A stretch of DNA of 64,000 nt from Enoplolaimus lenunculus (taxonomy: Eukaryota; Nematoda; Enoplea; Enoplida; Thoracostomopsidae), in assembly GCA_030248215.1 (NCBI GenBank), contig JASANG010004068.1:62001-126000 (forward strand), written 5' to 3'. Of the stretch, positions 12,001 through 22,957 are shown in pieces (positions within the stretch are counted from its first letter, which is position 1; each line of letters starts with the position of its first letter). The position numbers were made by a program, and so were the translations under genes. The notes under the pieces are model-generated. The model made no database searches and was not told the origin of the DNA. It saw only the letters and a list, made by a program, of their open reading frames with translations.

Positions 12001-15000
12001 CGTTTTCATTGTGTATATATCTTATTACGTTTAAGGGTCCTCTGCCAAATACAGCTGGTGATTTATGGGAAATGGTTTGGGAGCAGAACTCGCCAGCAGT
12101 TATTATGCTTAATCGAATAATAGAAAAAGAAATGGTAAGAAATTTAGAGTCAGAAACTTAAAATTCTTATAACGAAACTGCGGTTTTCTTCATACACAGT
12201 ACAGGTCACAGTTAAATTTTTTGACAACAGCGGACGCAGTTACTTTGTACGAAAACCCTTGTGGATACAAAATATGCACATCATACACAAAGCACTAAAA
12301 GTGAGCGCGATTATAGTTTTTATTCAAATATGCACTTAATATTCAATTCCGGATGTCAACTTCGTCTCGGATCGGATTTTTTTCAATCCTGTTCGGCTGT
12401 GGTATTTTTGGTTGCTGAATGTGAAGACTTCAAATGCTTTGTTTCAGGTGAAATGTCATCAGTATTTTCCTTCGTGTCCATCATCGGATGGCGGATTAAG
12501 CCCTACAATTGACAATAGCATTTGTTATCCGAGAAATTTAACCTCTGTAGTATCGTATACAGCGCAAACTAGTGATACATGCGATACAACAGCTTCTGCA
12601 GTATCTGCAAACGATCAACCGGCGACAAATCAATTGTCCTTATCGCCAACAAGCATCGCGATTGAAGCGACACATTCTGCGATTGCTGCAGTTGAAGTAA
12701 TGCGCTACGATACGACAGGCTACGTTGTGACATTGCTTGCCGAGTCAAAATATCGAAACTTTACGCGTCGCGTATTGTCGCTCAAACAGACGAAGTTAAG
12801 TGCTTATATTCTGTTGTTTTAATAGCAGATAGTGACCAGACCAGATATTCAGTTCCGGTTTAGTATCTGGCAACGAAACTTCATCCGGTTCCGGGATCCG
12901 GTATACTGCATTCAAAAGAAATTTTTCCTTGGCAGCAGGGATGGGCGGTCCCGGTCAAAAAAGCGAGACCGAGACCGAGTCCCAACCTACTGACGCCGAG
13001 ATTTGTGGTCTCGGTCTTGGTGAATTTTTAACCGTTACCGAAAATATAAATAAGATTTTTTAACAAAACCTTTGAATATTTTTATTGCGTCACGTTGTAA
13101 ATACAGATAATTTTTTAAACGATGCCTTAAACGTTTTAAACACTAAAATGCAACTATTTGTTCTTTGTCACGATAAAATCAAAGTGTTTTGGGTTCCTTT
13201 CAAAAATAGAATCTAGGGTGACCGGTGGGGTCAATCTGTTTCTCAAATCGCTATATAATCAGGTAGCGGTGCTCCACAATCGTCCGCTGTCTGTGTTGGT
13301 AGGCGAAATGCGCAAGTACTTCCGGGTCAAAGCTGTGATCCAAGGAAAATATCTGTAATTGCTTAACGCTTTTTAATCTCTTTGGTCTCGGTTTGCAAAC
13401 CACGGAGACTGAACAAAAGGCAGACCGAGACCAGCTAAATACCACCCATCCCTGTGTGACAGTTTTCAAAATTGCAACTCAACAAGTTACGTTGGGGGTT
13501 TCCTGTTAGAGAGGTGGTTCAATCATGATTTTGTTCCCGGTTGAGCATTTTAGTCATAAAATTTTAATTTATTTAGCGGTGAACACACTTTTGCATAATT
13601 TATTAGTATTGTGTAGTGGATAGAAATGTCAAGTCCGTTGTTACATGTTATGCGATATTGTGAGTGCCCGACGTTACGTTTTGTATTTGTTTTTAGAGTA
13701 ACGAAGAACGGAAGGTCACTCATTATCAATATACTACATGGCCTGATTTTGGAGTACCCAGCACTACCGACGATTTCCTTGAGTTTTTGCACGAGGTAGG
13801 ACTTATTATTTTATTAGATGTTTCTATGTAGTTTTGTGAATGGCACAGAGCGACACCTGCCCGTGTTGAAACATTTCCAACTACATTCGTATATTTTTTG
13901 TTCGTTTTTGTTTTTTTGAACCACGATTGTAGTAATGGATAAAACATCAGCTGTTCAGTTGGTTTATGTGGGTGTTCGGTAGTATGCGATCATATACGAT
14001 GGGCAACCGGTTGCAGCAAAGAAATTGACATCCGGGTTTGAGCGGATATTGCCAGTCACGAGATTTATATAAATGGCTTAAGTTTAAAACATAACATACC
14101 GTTATTTTTGCTTAAAAATCACGTAATCTAATAAAATGTGGTTGATCGCACAATTTTTGTCAAATTATAAAAGCTTTAATAAATTGAGTATATATACGAT
14201 TATACAATGTTTAATGCTTTGTTGAACAATATGATTAGCATTCGGTGTCAATACGATTTACATTCAGCCTCTAGCTGGTATCAGTCTCGACCTGTCGAAT
14301 ATTAAGCGTTTTCAGGTACGTAAGAGCAAATGCCTGAACAAGTCACTGCATGGCCCAACTGTGATACATTGTTCTGCTGGCATAGGACGCTCCGGAAGCT
14401 TTATTTTGGTTGATGCTGCGCTTGTTATCGTACGTTTCGTATTAGTTTATTGACGTTTTGCTTGAGTTATTCGTTCTCATAATTTACACACATGGTGCAA
14501 CCGGAACACCGTAACAAGATCCGATTCCGATTGCCCACTCAGTCGCAATCGGAATTTTGAAATTTTAATTTTAGTCCTACTTGTGATAAGCTGCAAAAAA
14601 TTCTGTATTTATCTATTAAATTGCTTGCGATGAGCTACGATCAATAATTGATTGTGGTTTAGTTTTACACAACCAAAAATCATCGCCAGTTGGTTCTTGC
14701 GACGTTTTTGAAAATTGCTGCTAGCCAACAGACACCCTAAATCAATATTATATTTGTCATACAAATTAGCCGTACAGTCACAATATTTCTAGTTCCGATC
14801 GCTAACCATCATGAACGATTAGAATTTTGTAAGAACGGTTCATTTCAATAAATTTTATCAAACAAACGCAAAAGAGATACGAACCAATTTTCCTGACCAG
14901 ACACCAGATATGCGCCTTCCTGATAGCATTCCAACTGACTGTGCAAAAAGTATCGGCAAATAATCTGCAATTTTTCTGCAGTGCCGATGCCGATACTTAC

Positions 15001-17545
15001 GAAAACTGCCGACTATTACCAAAGCCGATGCCGATTAATCGGCACATCCCTACTTCGTATAGTCGCAAATCAAAGTCTCACGTTTTTATTTCTTCTCTTG
15101 AACCAAAAAGTGCTCTCAGTCGGTTTTCCGCTACAAAGCGTGAAAGGAGATAAAAAAGCGTAAATCGTTTTCTGTTATTGCTATGCTAATGGCAAAAGTG
15201 AATAATTTCAAGTGTATTGATAAGATTAGTAAACTAAGGCAATTCTATGTAATGCGGAATGTACCGGCTCACATTGCATACCCAGCATTTTTCGGTGAGT
15301 TTCAAACTCTTGGCTAGAGTTCTTGTCTGTTGCTAACAACAAACAATACTCGCAAACGTTTTAGGCTCAGTTGTATGGCACTGCTTTTGTGGATATCACT
15401 GAACTGGTCACCGAATTGAGACATCATCGCGTTGGACTGATACAAACGCCGGATCAGTTGCGGTTTACTTGGCAAGCGGTTATTGATGCTTTGACGTTAA
15501 ATAAATGGGTACGAAAACGAAACATTCAGTATTGTGTTTTTATAAAAATCTTGAGCATAATTTTCATTAGAATTGAATTACTTTAACAAATATATAACAA
15601 GGTTGAACAATATTTTGCAATGCGTTTAACGCTATATCTACGAATGTTTTTAACTGTTCACTGTGTAAAATGAAGTGTGTTTTTAAACAATTTTCAGGCA
15701 TATTTGCGGTTAATACTCAAATCCATAACACGGTCACAAACTGTTTAGATTTGTTTGGATACTGTAGAATTGAATTTTCATTTTCCACACAGTTCAAGGA
15801 AATTATTGGTGATATTACATTACGGAACTACATAATTTTGTTAACTTTTTGTTGACTATCAGTTAACATCTGTGTCAAGTTTCGTACAGCTATATTGCTG
15901 TTTTCAGAAAGATCTCCTGGCGAACACATGTATTGAAGAAGAAAATGACGACCCGCAGTGTGAAAAACGTAGTGGAGAAAGTACCGCAAACGGTCGCGTT
16001 TCCTTACAACCAAACGAGCTAGATAACCACCAGCTCGTGGATGTCGCGAAATCTGGCGCAAACGCAGCAGATAGCAGCATCAACAAAAACGCGAATCGGG
16101 CAAGCGATACCGATTCATCAACAGAAACAGCTACAAAAGACAGTCCAGATCAAGTTGGAATAAACAATGATCTCAGTTGTTCGAAGAATGAATGCGACCA
16201 AGAGCAACAACAACATATCACGGGTACGGTTGACGGACCAAAGTCCGGTGTCGCTGCAGCGGAAAAGTTAAAATGTAATACGAAAACTGTATCAGCCGCG
16301 ATTAGTGATAATCCTGATTGCCACCCCAGTATCTCTGATTCTCGATCTTGTCACCTGCTGCGGCCATCAGCACGTCCTGCATTTGTGCGTGAGAATGCAT
16401 GTAGAAGTGTGTCTGGCGGTGGACAGCCGGTAGAAAGCCTTCGATTAGATGCTGGAGAAGATGAAAACAAAGACGTTAACGAAACTCAAAATAGTTCCTT
16501 TTCGGCCTCAACTGTTCCGAGAGACTGTACTGCGAGTGGAATCGACAACAAGGCAACGCTAGGATGGCCGAACCAAAGTCCGGACTCAGCTGTAAGTGAT
16601 GGGCAGGTTAGTGGTGGTTGCAACCCTAAATGTCACAGCGAAAGTTGTGGTGGAGTGGAAAAATGCCCCCGGATCATGGCTACAACTGTCACCAACGGCG
16701 AAAGTGGCGACGATCCAATGGATACTGTACACGAGTTTGAAACAAAACCCTTAACTGAAAACACTGCTGCAACTACTTTTGCTCCTTCGGCGTCTTTCAT
16801 TTCGGCAGCCGCTCATCATTTATCTTCGACGCCGGATGTTCCATGCGGTGGACATGAAACTGTAGTTGATAGCGCAGCGGAGCCAGAGAGGTTTTCAGGC
16901 GGCGAGAAAACATTTGATGAAAGCGGTACGCCAAAGCGGTTACGAAAATCGCCGTTGATCGATGTCGGTGGAACGCAAGGAGAAGCCGTGCCACGGGCGA
17001 ATTGTTCAGAGCAAGTTCAACAACAACAACAACTCAATTCAGCTGATTTCGGTGGGACGCTTGCCACGTTTGGGACTGGGACGGGTACATTATCTAGTAA
17101 CAACAGTCTTCATCATGCATCAGACAAGGTGCCTATTACTACTACTGCTGCTGACGATTGTTGTAGGAAGCGTAACGAAAACGCTGGCGGTAATGTAGCT
17201 TGTTTGCCTTCTGACGAAGCGGAGCGCCCAAATATTCGACAGGACGACGATAACAACAATGACTTAGTAGTTGGTCATAGTGGGGTCATTGAAAATCGTA
17301 ATGTTGGATTATCTACGGTACCGATTAGTAGCAGTGTTACTTTATTAAGAGAGTCTGCAGTTTCCGCCGATGCTCAGGTTGCATATAAAGGCGCTGTCTC
17401 TGCGAATGATGATTCGATAATGCATATTGACGCTGATGGTGGGAGCGGCGATGAGAGTAAAATGACCACTGGCCTCCAGTCTCACATTAACCAGAACAGT
17501 GCAGAAGAGCAGAATAAGGACAAGGTGGGTGTTGTAGTTGAGTAG
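9057..17545 (+). CDS. PTP1B/TC-PTP-like non-receptor protein tyrosine phosphatase, nine exons
   Basis: This enzyme removes phosphate from phosphotyrosine. Exons: 9057-9269, 9591-9693, 11751-11851, 12036-12134, 12448-12794, 13699-13795, 14316-14429, 15365-15508 and 15908-17545. All are bounded by AG/GT and join in frame to a predicted 951 residues. Visible in order: KNRYRDV (about 97-103), the phosphotyrosine loop NDYINAS (118-124), WEMVWEQ, WPDFGVP with the general acid Asp304, P-loop [10 protein letters not shown] with Cys339 and Arg345, and the Q-loop QTPDQLRF (385-392). These match PTPN1/PTPN2 most closely. Oddities are a 70-residue Ser/Thr-rich insert after QYFP (about 181-263) and a tail of about 540 hydrophilic residues (Ser, Asp, Asn, a run of five Gln) in one exon. 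The first ATG is 9057; 9159 is a possible later start. A GTGGGT donor at 17525 could splice out the last seven codons. A poly-A signal AATAAA lies at 18048-18053. The exon 8 acceptor could also be at 15371, which would lose two residues. Confidence 0.92.
9957..10791. repeat. hAT-like GCCGAT-family element, split by a second copy
   Basis: The left half (9957-10146, beginning TAGGGATGAGGC and rich in GCCGATGCCGAT) and the right half (10570-10791, ending ACCGATTAAGCGGCACATCTC) are the two parts of one element in the order of the uninterrupted copy that splits them. The interrupting copy sits at 10147-10569. The bases at the join (ATTTCAAC left, ATTTCTGT right) look like a decayed 8-base target duplication. 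The element lies in intron 2 of the PTP gene and is non-coding. Confidence 0.6.
10147..10569. repeat. hAT-like GCCGAT-family MITE, full copy
   Basis: This copy starts TAGGAATGTGCCGGTACC and ends CGATAAATCGACATATCCCTA, giving TAGGGATGTGCCG-type inverted ends. The interior has GCCGATACCGACGCCGAT runs and a conserved core (CAAACGCAAAAGAGATAACA, then ACACTGATATACGCC). Length is about 423 bases. It inserted into an older member of the same family. An inverted copy is at 10919-11293 and a partial one at 14805-15052. Confidence 0.65.
10919..11293. repeat. hAT-like GCCGAT-family MITE, inverted copy
   Basis: The sequence reads the same family backwards: the left end GGATGTGCCGTTTAATTAGC is the complement of the family right end, and the right end finishes TTTTTTATCGGTACATCCCTA. 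The core GGCGTATATCAGTGTGTCTG is shared. It lies in intron 2 of the PTP gene in the opposite orientation to the copy at 10147-10569, so this intron could form long hairpins when transcribed. Confidence 0.6.
12936..13454. repeat. hAT-like MITE, CAGGGATGGGCGGT ends
   Basis: The left end is CAGGGATGGGCGGTCCCGGT and the right end is ACCACCCATCCCTG, with GAGACCGAGACC words beside both ends. The flanks CTTGGCAG and TGTGACAG share five of eight bases, fitting a decayed hAT target duplication. It lies in intron 5 of the PTP gene. Its middle (about 13080-13360) has no useful coding frame. Confidence 0.6.
14805..15052. repeat. Partial GCCGAT-family hAT-like MITE
   Basis: This carries the right half of the family, including CAAACGCAAAAGAGATACGA, AAAAAGTATCGGC, GCCGATGCCGATACTTACGA and the right end TTAATCGGCACATCCCTA. 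The left half is missing or too worn to see. It lies in intron 7 of the PTP gene. Confidence 0.55.
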
Positions 17546-20203
17546 AACTGGATTTTAAGTTGTATTACGCCTAGTGCAAACCAGTTTGCTGACTCTATGC
17601 TATTGAAAATATTCATAGGTTCTAGCAAGTGACACACACTCGTATAATTGATGCATGTTGTGAGATTCACCAGATTTGTTACGGCTCCTGAATTTTTCAG
17701 CGTACTCTTAGCCGATATCGAACAACCATTCTAATCTAACATTGTGTTTTGATTTTGGTCCTAACCAGTTTATATAGGATAGATGTAAAGACCTATGCGC
17801 TCGCTTCACAGAACTTAAAGTATCTCTTAGGAGCGAATAACGTGAGATGCTTGGATACACTCCTAAGTAGATAATATGGTTTTTAATCTAATGTGACAAG
17901 ATACCTGATACAGGTACTAAACGTTATTAAGTGTACATGCTGTCGCTTTAAATAAGTTTACATTCCTAGTTTGTATCAGTTACATATTATTTTTACATAC
18001 TGCATGTACTACTTGAACCTTAATTTATCTTCGTGTACTGTACTATAAATAAAGTTGTTCTTCCAGCGATTTTTCGGTGACTTTTGTAGCATTAGTTGTA
18101 GACAAACAACACTGAAGTACACACATGTGGTTCACTTTTCGGATTCAGATCTCATCTATAATCATCATGATTATATTTGCAGTGAAAAAATAAAAAGTGA
18201 TGAAACATCATGTTTTAATATCACACTTATATGCAACAACTAGATCGATAACTTCTACATTATGAAAAAGGAAATCTTAAGACAATTGTTATATCTTTCA
18301 ACATGCTATGGTGGTGATTTTACATGTTTTCTTCACAGGACTAGGTTTCGGAAAAAGTTTGGGCTTTGGAAAACGTATAACTAAGTTTAACCAAACCTTT
18401 GTCTAAGCCAGAGCTTAACCTTAAATGTGGGAGGGAAGATTACAAGAGATGCAACGATGATTGATCTTTGAATGTAAGTTGATTGTCATGGTTCTGGTTT
18501 CAACCAGAGTGGCACCGAATCCGCGACTTTGCCGAATGCTTTTTTGAATCCATTGCTAATTTGCTGAATCCGAATCCAAACCTTGCGCCTTGACAATTTC
18601 TGATGTATATCGATAACTGGTTTCAGAATATAACGAAATTACGACATTGCTTTTCGATGTGTAAAACTAATAGTATTTGTTATTCCAGCAAATCTATTGA
18701 AGTTATTTGAATTTTTACTGTTTAAAAATGTGAACATGCATTGCTGAACATTGCTGCATTAGGCTTTTTACAGTCGGATCCGCAAAAACTGCAAAACTTT
18801 GTCGAATCCAAATCCGAACTTTTTTCACCCTGGTTTCAACTTATCTAATCACTCAATAAACCATAAAATGACATTGCTTCAATCGTTGCAACTGTTGTTT
18901 TTCTGTGTTAATTGTTCGTCTGAAAACATTTCTCGACGTCTTCTAGGAAAATTATGGATCCGAATATAATTTGACCACTAATAATCATGCTTTCAACAGC
19001 GTACCTTGCGTGGGAGACTGCATATTTTTAGGAAGGTCATGCAAGGCTAGGATTTCAGCTCAACTACAAACTAGGTTGAATGTGTTCTAAGTGGGGGAAA
19101 GTTTATCTAGGGGACTAAACCTTATATCTTGTCACGGGCCTGATTGTGTACACAAATGTGCAACGATTATAATGCTACTTTTACAATATAACAATTTTTT
19201 CATTTAAAATATTTATATATTACGATACAAAAATTCGTACGTAAATAGCAATGCTACTATGTTACTAAAATACGTTTTTAACATGTGACTATGTTGTTCT
19301 AGGGTGCCGTGGCTTAAAATTTTCATTTATTGAAAGGTTTATAATTTTGAACAAGAGTACGTAGTGGTTCGTTACGTGTAACTGCGTAAGCTGTTTTTAT
19401 GAATAGAGCGTTGTTTAATTTACAGAACTGCTTCATACGTATATATTTAGAGATGCATATAATGTATGTGCGTAGATATGGTTGTTTTTTGTGATATTTA
19501 TTCGTACTGAGTGCTTCTGTGACTGGAATAGAAACGGGGGCCCCGAAAATTTTAGTTTACACTAAACCTTAGAAGTTGAGGAAGATTATGCATTGCGTTT
19601 AGCATTAGCGCAGTGTCGAATTCCGGAAACAGCAGTTATTCCGTAATTTGTGACCTGAAACAAAAAATATCAATATATTAATTAACAAGTCATTTATATT
19701 TTTTGTTTAAAATTGTAAGCATTAATTGTCGAACATTAATTGAATTCGGTTTTTTTACATCTGAATCCGGACCGACAATTTTTGTCAAATCCAAATACCC
19801 ATGCATATGGTGTAAATTATTTCTAAGCCTTAGCCTAAATGAAAGGTTTGAATTAGTTATCTGGTTCCGTCCAGATATTAAATTATCCAGTTCATGCATT
19901 TTTTGGTATCCACCAGCGCCCTACTCACTGCATAAAAGTGCCGGAAAGTTCCGCAGAGCGTTTTTCATTGTTAACTTGTACGACTGTTTGGGTTCATACG
20001 TAGTAGGTCATTTATACTGAATGTTATCATAGGTTACTGGCACTATTGGTTATTTTCGGCATATGGTCGAATGTTAGACTACGTTTGTGGTTAAATTTCA
20101 AAAGTGGCGCACACACACAAGATGCCATTTTCGTGTCAAAGATAATTTAGCTTATAAGTTTTTGCACGCCTCATGGAGTAATTTAATTGTTTTAGTATTG
20201 CAG
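17546..20203. other. Non-coding: PTP 3' region and spacer
   Basis: This holds the PTP 3' UTR up to the AATAAA at 18048-18053. After that there is a degenerate TTAGGC-like patch (18350-18425), a probable hAT-like MITE at about 18506-18832 (left CAGAGTGGCACCGAATCC, right end the complement of CCAGGGTGAAAAAAGTTCGG) and a related AATCCGGACCGAC patch at 19760-19800. No coding exon was recognised. If the exon at 20204 belongs to the PTP gene, a short linking exon should lie somewhere here. Confidence 0.35.
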
Positions 20204-20621
20204 AGGAATAGCGAAGTTTTCAAGTGCTAATTCGCATCATCCTCGACCAGATACAATGGCAAATCTGTTCTCACAAGTTGAAGAAAATATAAATAATGGT
20301 GACCCGTCCAGAGTAAATAGCAAAGTCAAGGGGCAGTCTTCTGATGCTCAAACAAATACCAGCGAAGAAACAACTGGGTACACCGTGCGTCAACGGGTGC
20401 GAAAGCAAAAAGTAGGTGATGTATCGCAACGCATTGCGGCCATCAAGCAGCGGCAAACTGAAGGTGAAAAAGCTGCGTCGAGTCGTAATCCGGTGTCCCG
20501 AGTTCTATATCGATACTTTGGTGTCACTGAACCGCGCGTTGGTATGGGGGTAACAGTAGCAGTAGCGTCTGCTGTGGTCGTTGTCACTGGGTGCATCTAT
20601 TATTATTTTAGTTCTGACTGA
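20204..20621 (+). CDS. Tail-anchored membrane protein exon: PTP membrane-anchor end or separate small gene
   Basis: From the ATG at 20256 (GATACAATGG, good context) the frame codes for 121 residues. The first 95 are polar and basic (TVRQRVRKQKVGDVSQRIAA), followed by one membrane helix at about 97-118 (VAVASAVVVVTG, then YYYF) and a three-residue end. This is the layout of a C-tail-anchored protein of the ER or outer mitochondrial membrane. The frame is open upstream to a TATTGCAG acceptor at 20203, so it may be a downstream exon. PTP1B and Drosophila Ptp61F end in such an anchor, and the gene lies directly behind the PTP gene on the same strand. Against this, direct splicing from the donor at 17525 is out of phase. 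AATAAA at 20697-20702 ends the transcript. Both readings remain open. Confidence 0.6.
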
Positions 20622-20702
20622 GTGGATTGTGATGGTACCCAGGAAACGATGATTCACGATGTTGCATATAGGGTATTATTTTCGTCAAGCAGGGCAAATA
20701 AA

Positions 20703-22680
20703 TGTGAAAGCATTGGTATCGCTAACTAATAGTCAGGTTTTGAGCGTAAAAAACAATGTTTTAAGTGATAGACGTGATAATTGTTCGTCCTTATATGACA
20801 TTTGTTAGTTTGCTGCAGTTGCGAAACGCTATTTTTTCGATTGTTGCGTTCCAAAGGTAACTTCATGTACGCTTCATTATTTTAACATTTTTGCCTTGGT
20901 AGTTTAACATTTTTGGTGCTGAAAGTCACAGTTGTTAAATTTTGGGGCAAAAAGGTTATACCAGTTCAAGATAGCAAATGCTGTAACAGCTGAACCTAAT
21001 TTTTATAGTTTGCGTAACCGTTTATTGACAGAATTTTTCTTTAACACGTTCTATTCACGTAGCAAACGCTACACGGCATGTGAACTATCGGACACGCTCC
21101 TAAAAGCATTTATAAGCATAAAGGATATCTTATGTATATATAATGCATTTCACTGTTTTTTATGCTTGTCGAAACAATATGCGTCGACCGATATGTAGTT
21201 GACTAAAAAGCACTTGAAAACCTGGACTGTGTGGCAGAAGTAGGACTTAAGCTTGAACTAGAACGTCTATTGCCTGCGAGTTCGAATCCTCTCCATGCGT
21301 GATTTTTCAGCTGCGTATATAACCAAAAAGCATGATGTCCCGAGCTATCCTGTCTATAGACGCGCTGTCCTACGTATAATGTCGATTGGAATACCCATGT
21401 GAATATTCTGAACAATTTGTAATCATAATCCCCAGCATTTCAAGAGATACGATTTAGTTTTGACCATTTAAGCAGGATGCAACCGAGGTCAACAAAACTT
21501 GGCGGCGTTGGAGGTGACGCCAAATTAGATAGTTTAAATAATGTTTAATTTTGTTAATTTTAGCAAGTATACATATAAAAATTGTAGCAAAAATTTTGCT
21601 TTTAGTTTATTTTTACTAAATTCCGGTATTTTGTTCTTATAAATTACACCAAACCTTATAGGCAAACGCACCGAACGATATGATTATCGTAAAACTGTAA
21701 AAGGTTTAACTTTTAACTACTGGAGTTGACAGAACCTCCGGCAAAAATTCTGCCGGAGCCGGAGGCTAACCTTCAGTTGTACAATGCATAGAGGCTTAGC
21801 TAGGGTGGCATTGGATTATGGCGGCCTCCAGCGTCATGCAAAATTCATTGTAAATGTTATCCATAAAATGCTTGCTACTGCATTTCGATTTCCAGTTCTG
21901 TATATTGGAAACAAATAAAGTTTCATTCGCGTACTGTGACTGAGCTCTATTGAAATTTCGACTGTGAAAATATACATACCGAAAAGAAATGGTGAAATTA
22001 GAGTTTCTTCCGGATATATCGACATTGTCGGTAGTGGAATTTTTCATAGTGAAAAAGTGTGACTGTTTAGAACATATCACAAATTGTGTTTTAGCATATA
22101 TCTGGCGTAACTGCTGCACTGGCGGAAAGGCGACCTCTGGCTCCAGTAGAATTTCTGCCGAAAATACCGACGTTGTCGGCAAGTAGTGGAGTTTTTCATA
22201 GTGAAAAAGTTGGAGTAATACATAGAACAGTTCCGTAAACATAGTGCAAGCATATTCCAAAGCTTAAGCGTAACAATGAGCTTATAAAAGTAAAAGATCC
22301 TTTGAGCCAACAGTTGTAGATTTTGAAGATTGTATATAGCGTGTGATTTTCAGTTGGTACAATTTTGAGGAGGTCATAAAAATCAGCTTGGCACCAAAGG
22401 TTTTGCGTTCTGACATATTGTAATTAAAAAGTTTCGGTTTATTTATTTGCTGTGTATGGCATGCTAGAACCTTCTGATACGCTTGTCGGCAAAGCGAAAA
22501 CCACAAGGCCGATGCTGTGCTGTTTTGTTCTCCGGCTTATTGTTAATGTAGTGAAAAGTTTTAACACCGACAACTTGTAAAGTAAGCAACTTACTATTCT
22601 CACCGACAAAGCTTCTATGCGGGTTCGCCTTTCCTGTCGAGATCTACTGTTGTTCACAAGTTTTCAATCTAGTTTTATCT
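20703..22680. other. Intergenic, repeat remnants
   Basis: Holds the CCGGAG-family MITE at 21473-21787 and a pair of related segments at 21990-22060 and 22140-22215 (each with GTGGARTTTTTCATAGTGAA and a CTGCCGA/CTTCCGG step). No gene was recognised. The stretch 21266-21300 has a box-B-like GCGAGTTCGAATCCTC without a convincing tRNA around it. Confidence 0.35.
21473..21787. repeat. CCGGAG-family hAT-like MITE, reverse copy
   Basis: The left end CAGGATGCAACCGAGGTCAA corresponds to the complement of the right end of the copy at 28543-28865. The right end GAGCCGGAGGCTAACC corresponds to the complement of that copy's left end. It is about 315 bases and non-coding. Confidence 0.5.
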
Positions 22681-22957
22681 TTTATTTATATTTATATAGC
22701 TATAACTTTAGTAAAAAGGAAGTGAGTAAACAGAAAAAGTTAACATAGTTGTATTGGTAAGCCGAAACTTGAATGCTTAGTTAGATGGTGTGTTATATGT
22801 ATTATGATTAAAAATAGTCTCTCGGCACACGTTACTTTTTCTTTTAGCGAATCTGGAGCCGGAGATCGATTTTCTGTCGGAGAGAGCTCCAATTGTCCAA
22901 AGCATAGAGGAAAACAACCAACATTTTTGAAAATATCGTTTTTCTGCGTTTATTCGA

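Noticed and set aside
16962-17198. Alternative-frame peptide with a leucine run inside the last PTP exon
   Set aside because: A shadow of the long PTP tail in another frame; the leucines come from CAACAACAA-type and CTACTACT-type repeats.
19703-20020. Plus-strand frame of 105 codons with hydrophobic parts
   Set aside because: It overlaps a worn repeat patch (AATCCGGACCGAC) and an opposing frame; no known similarity.
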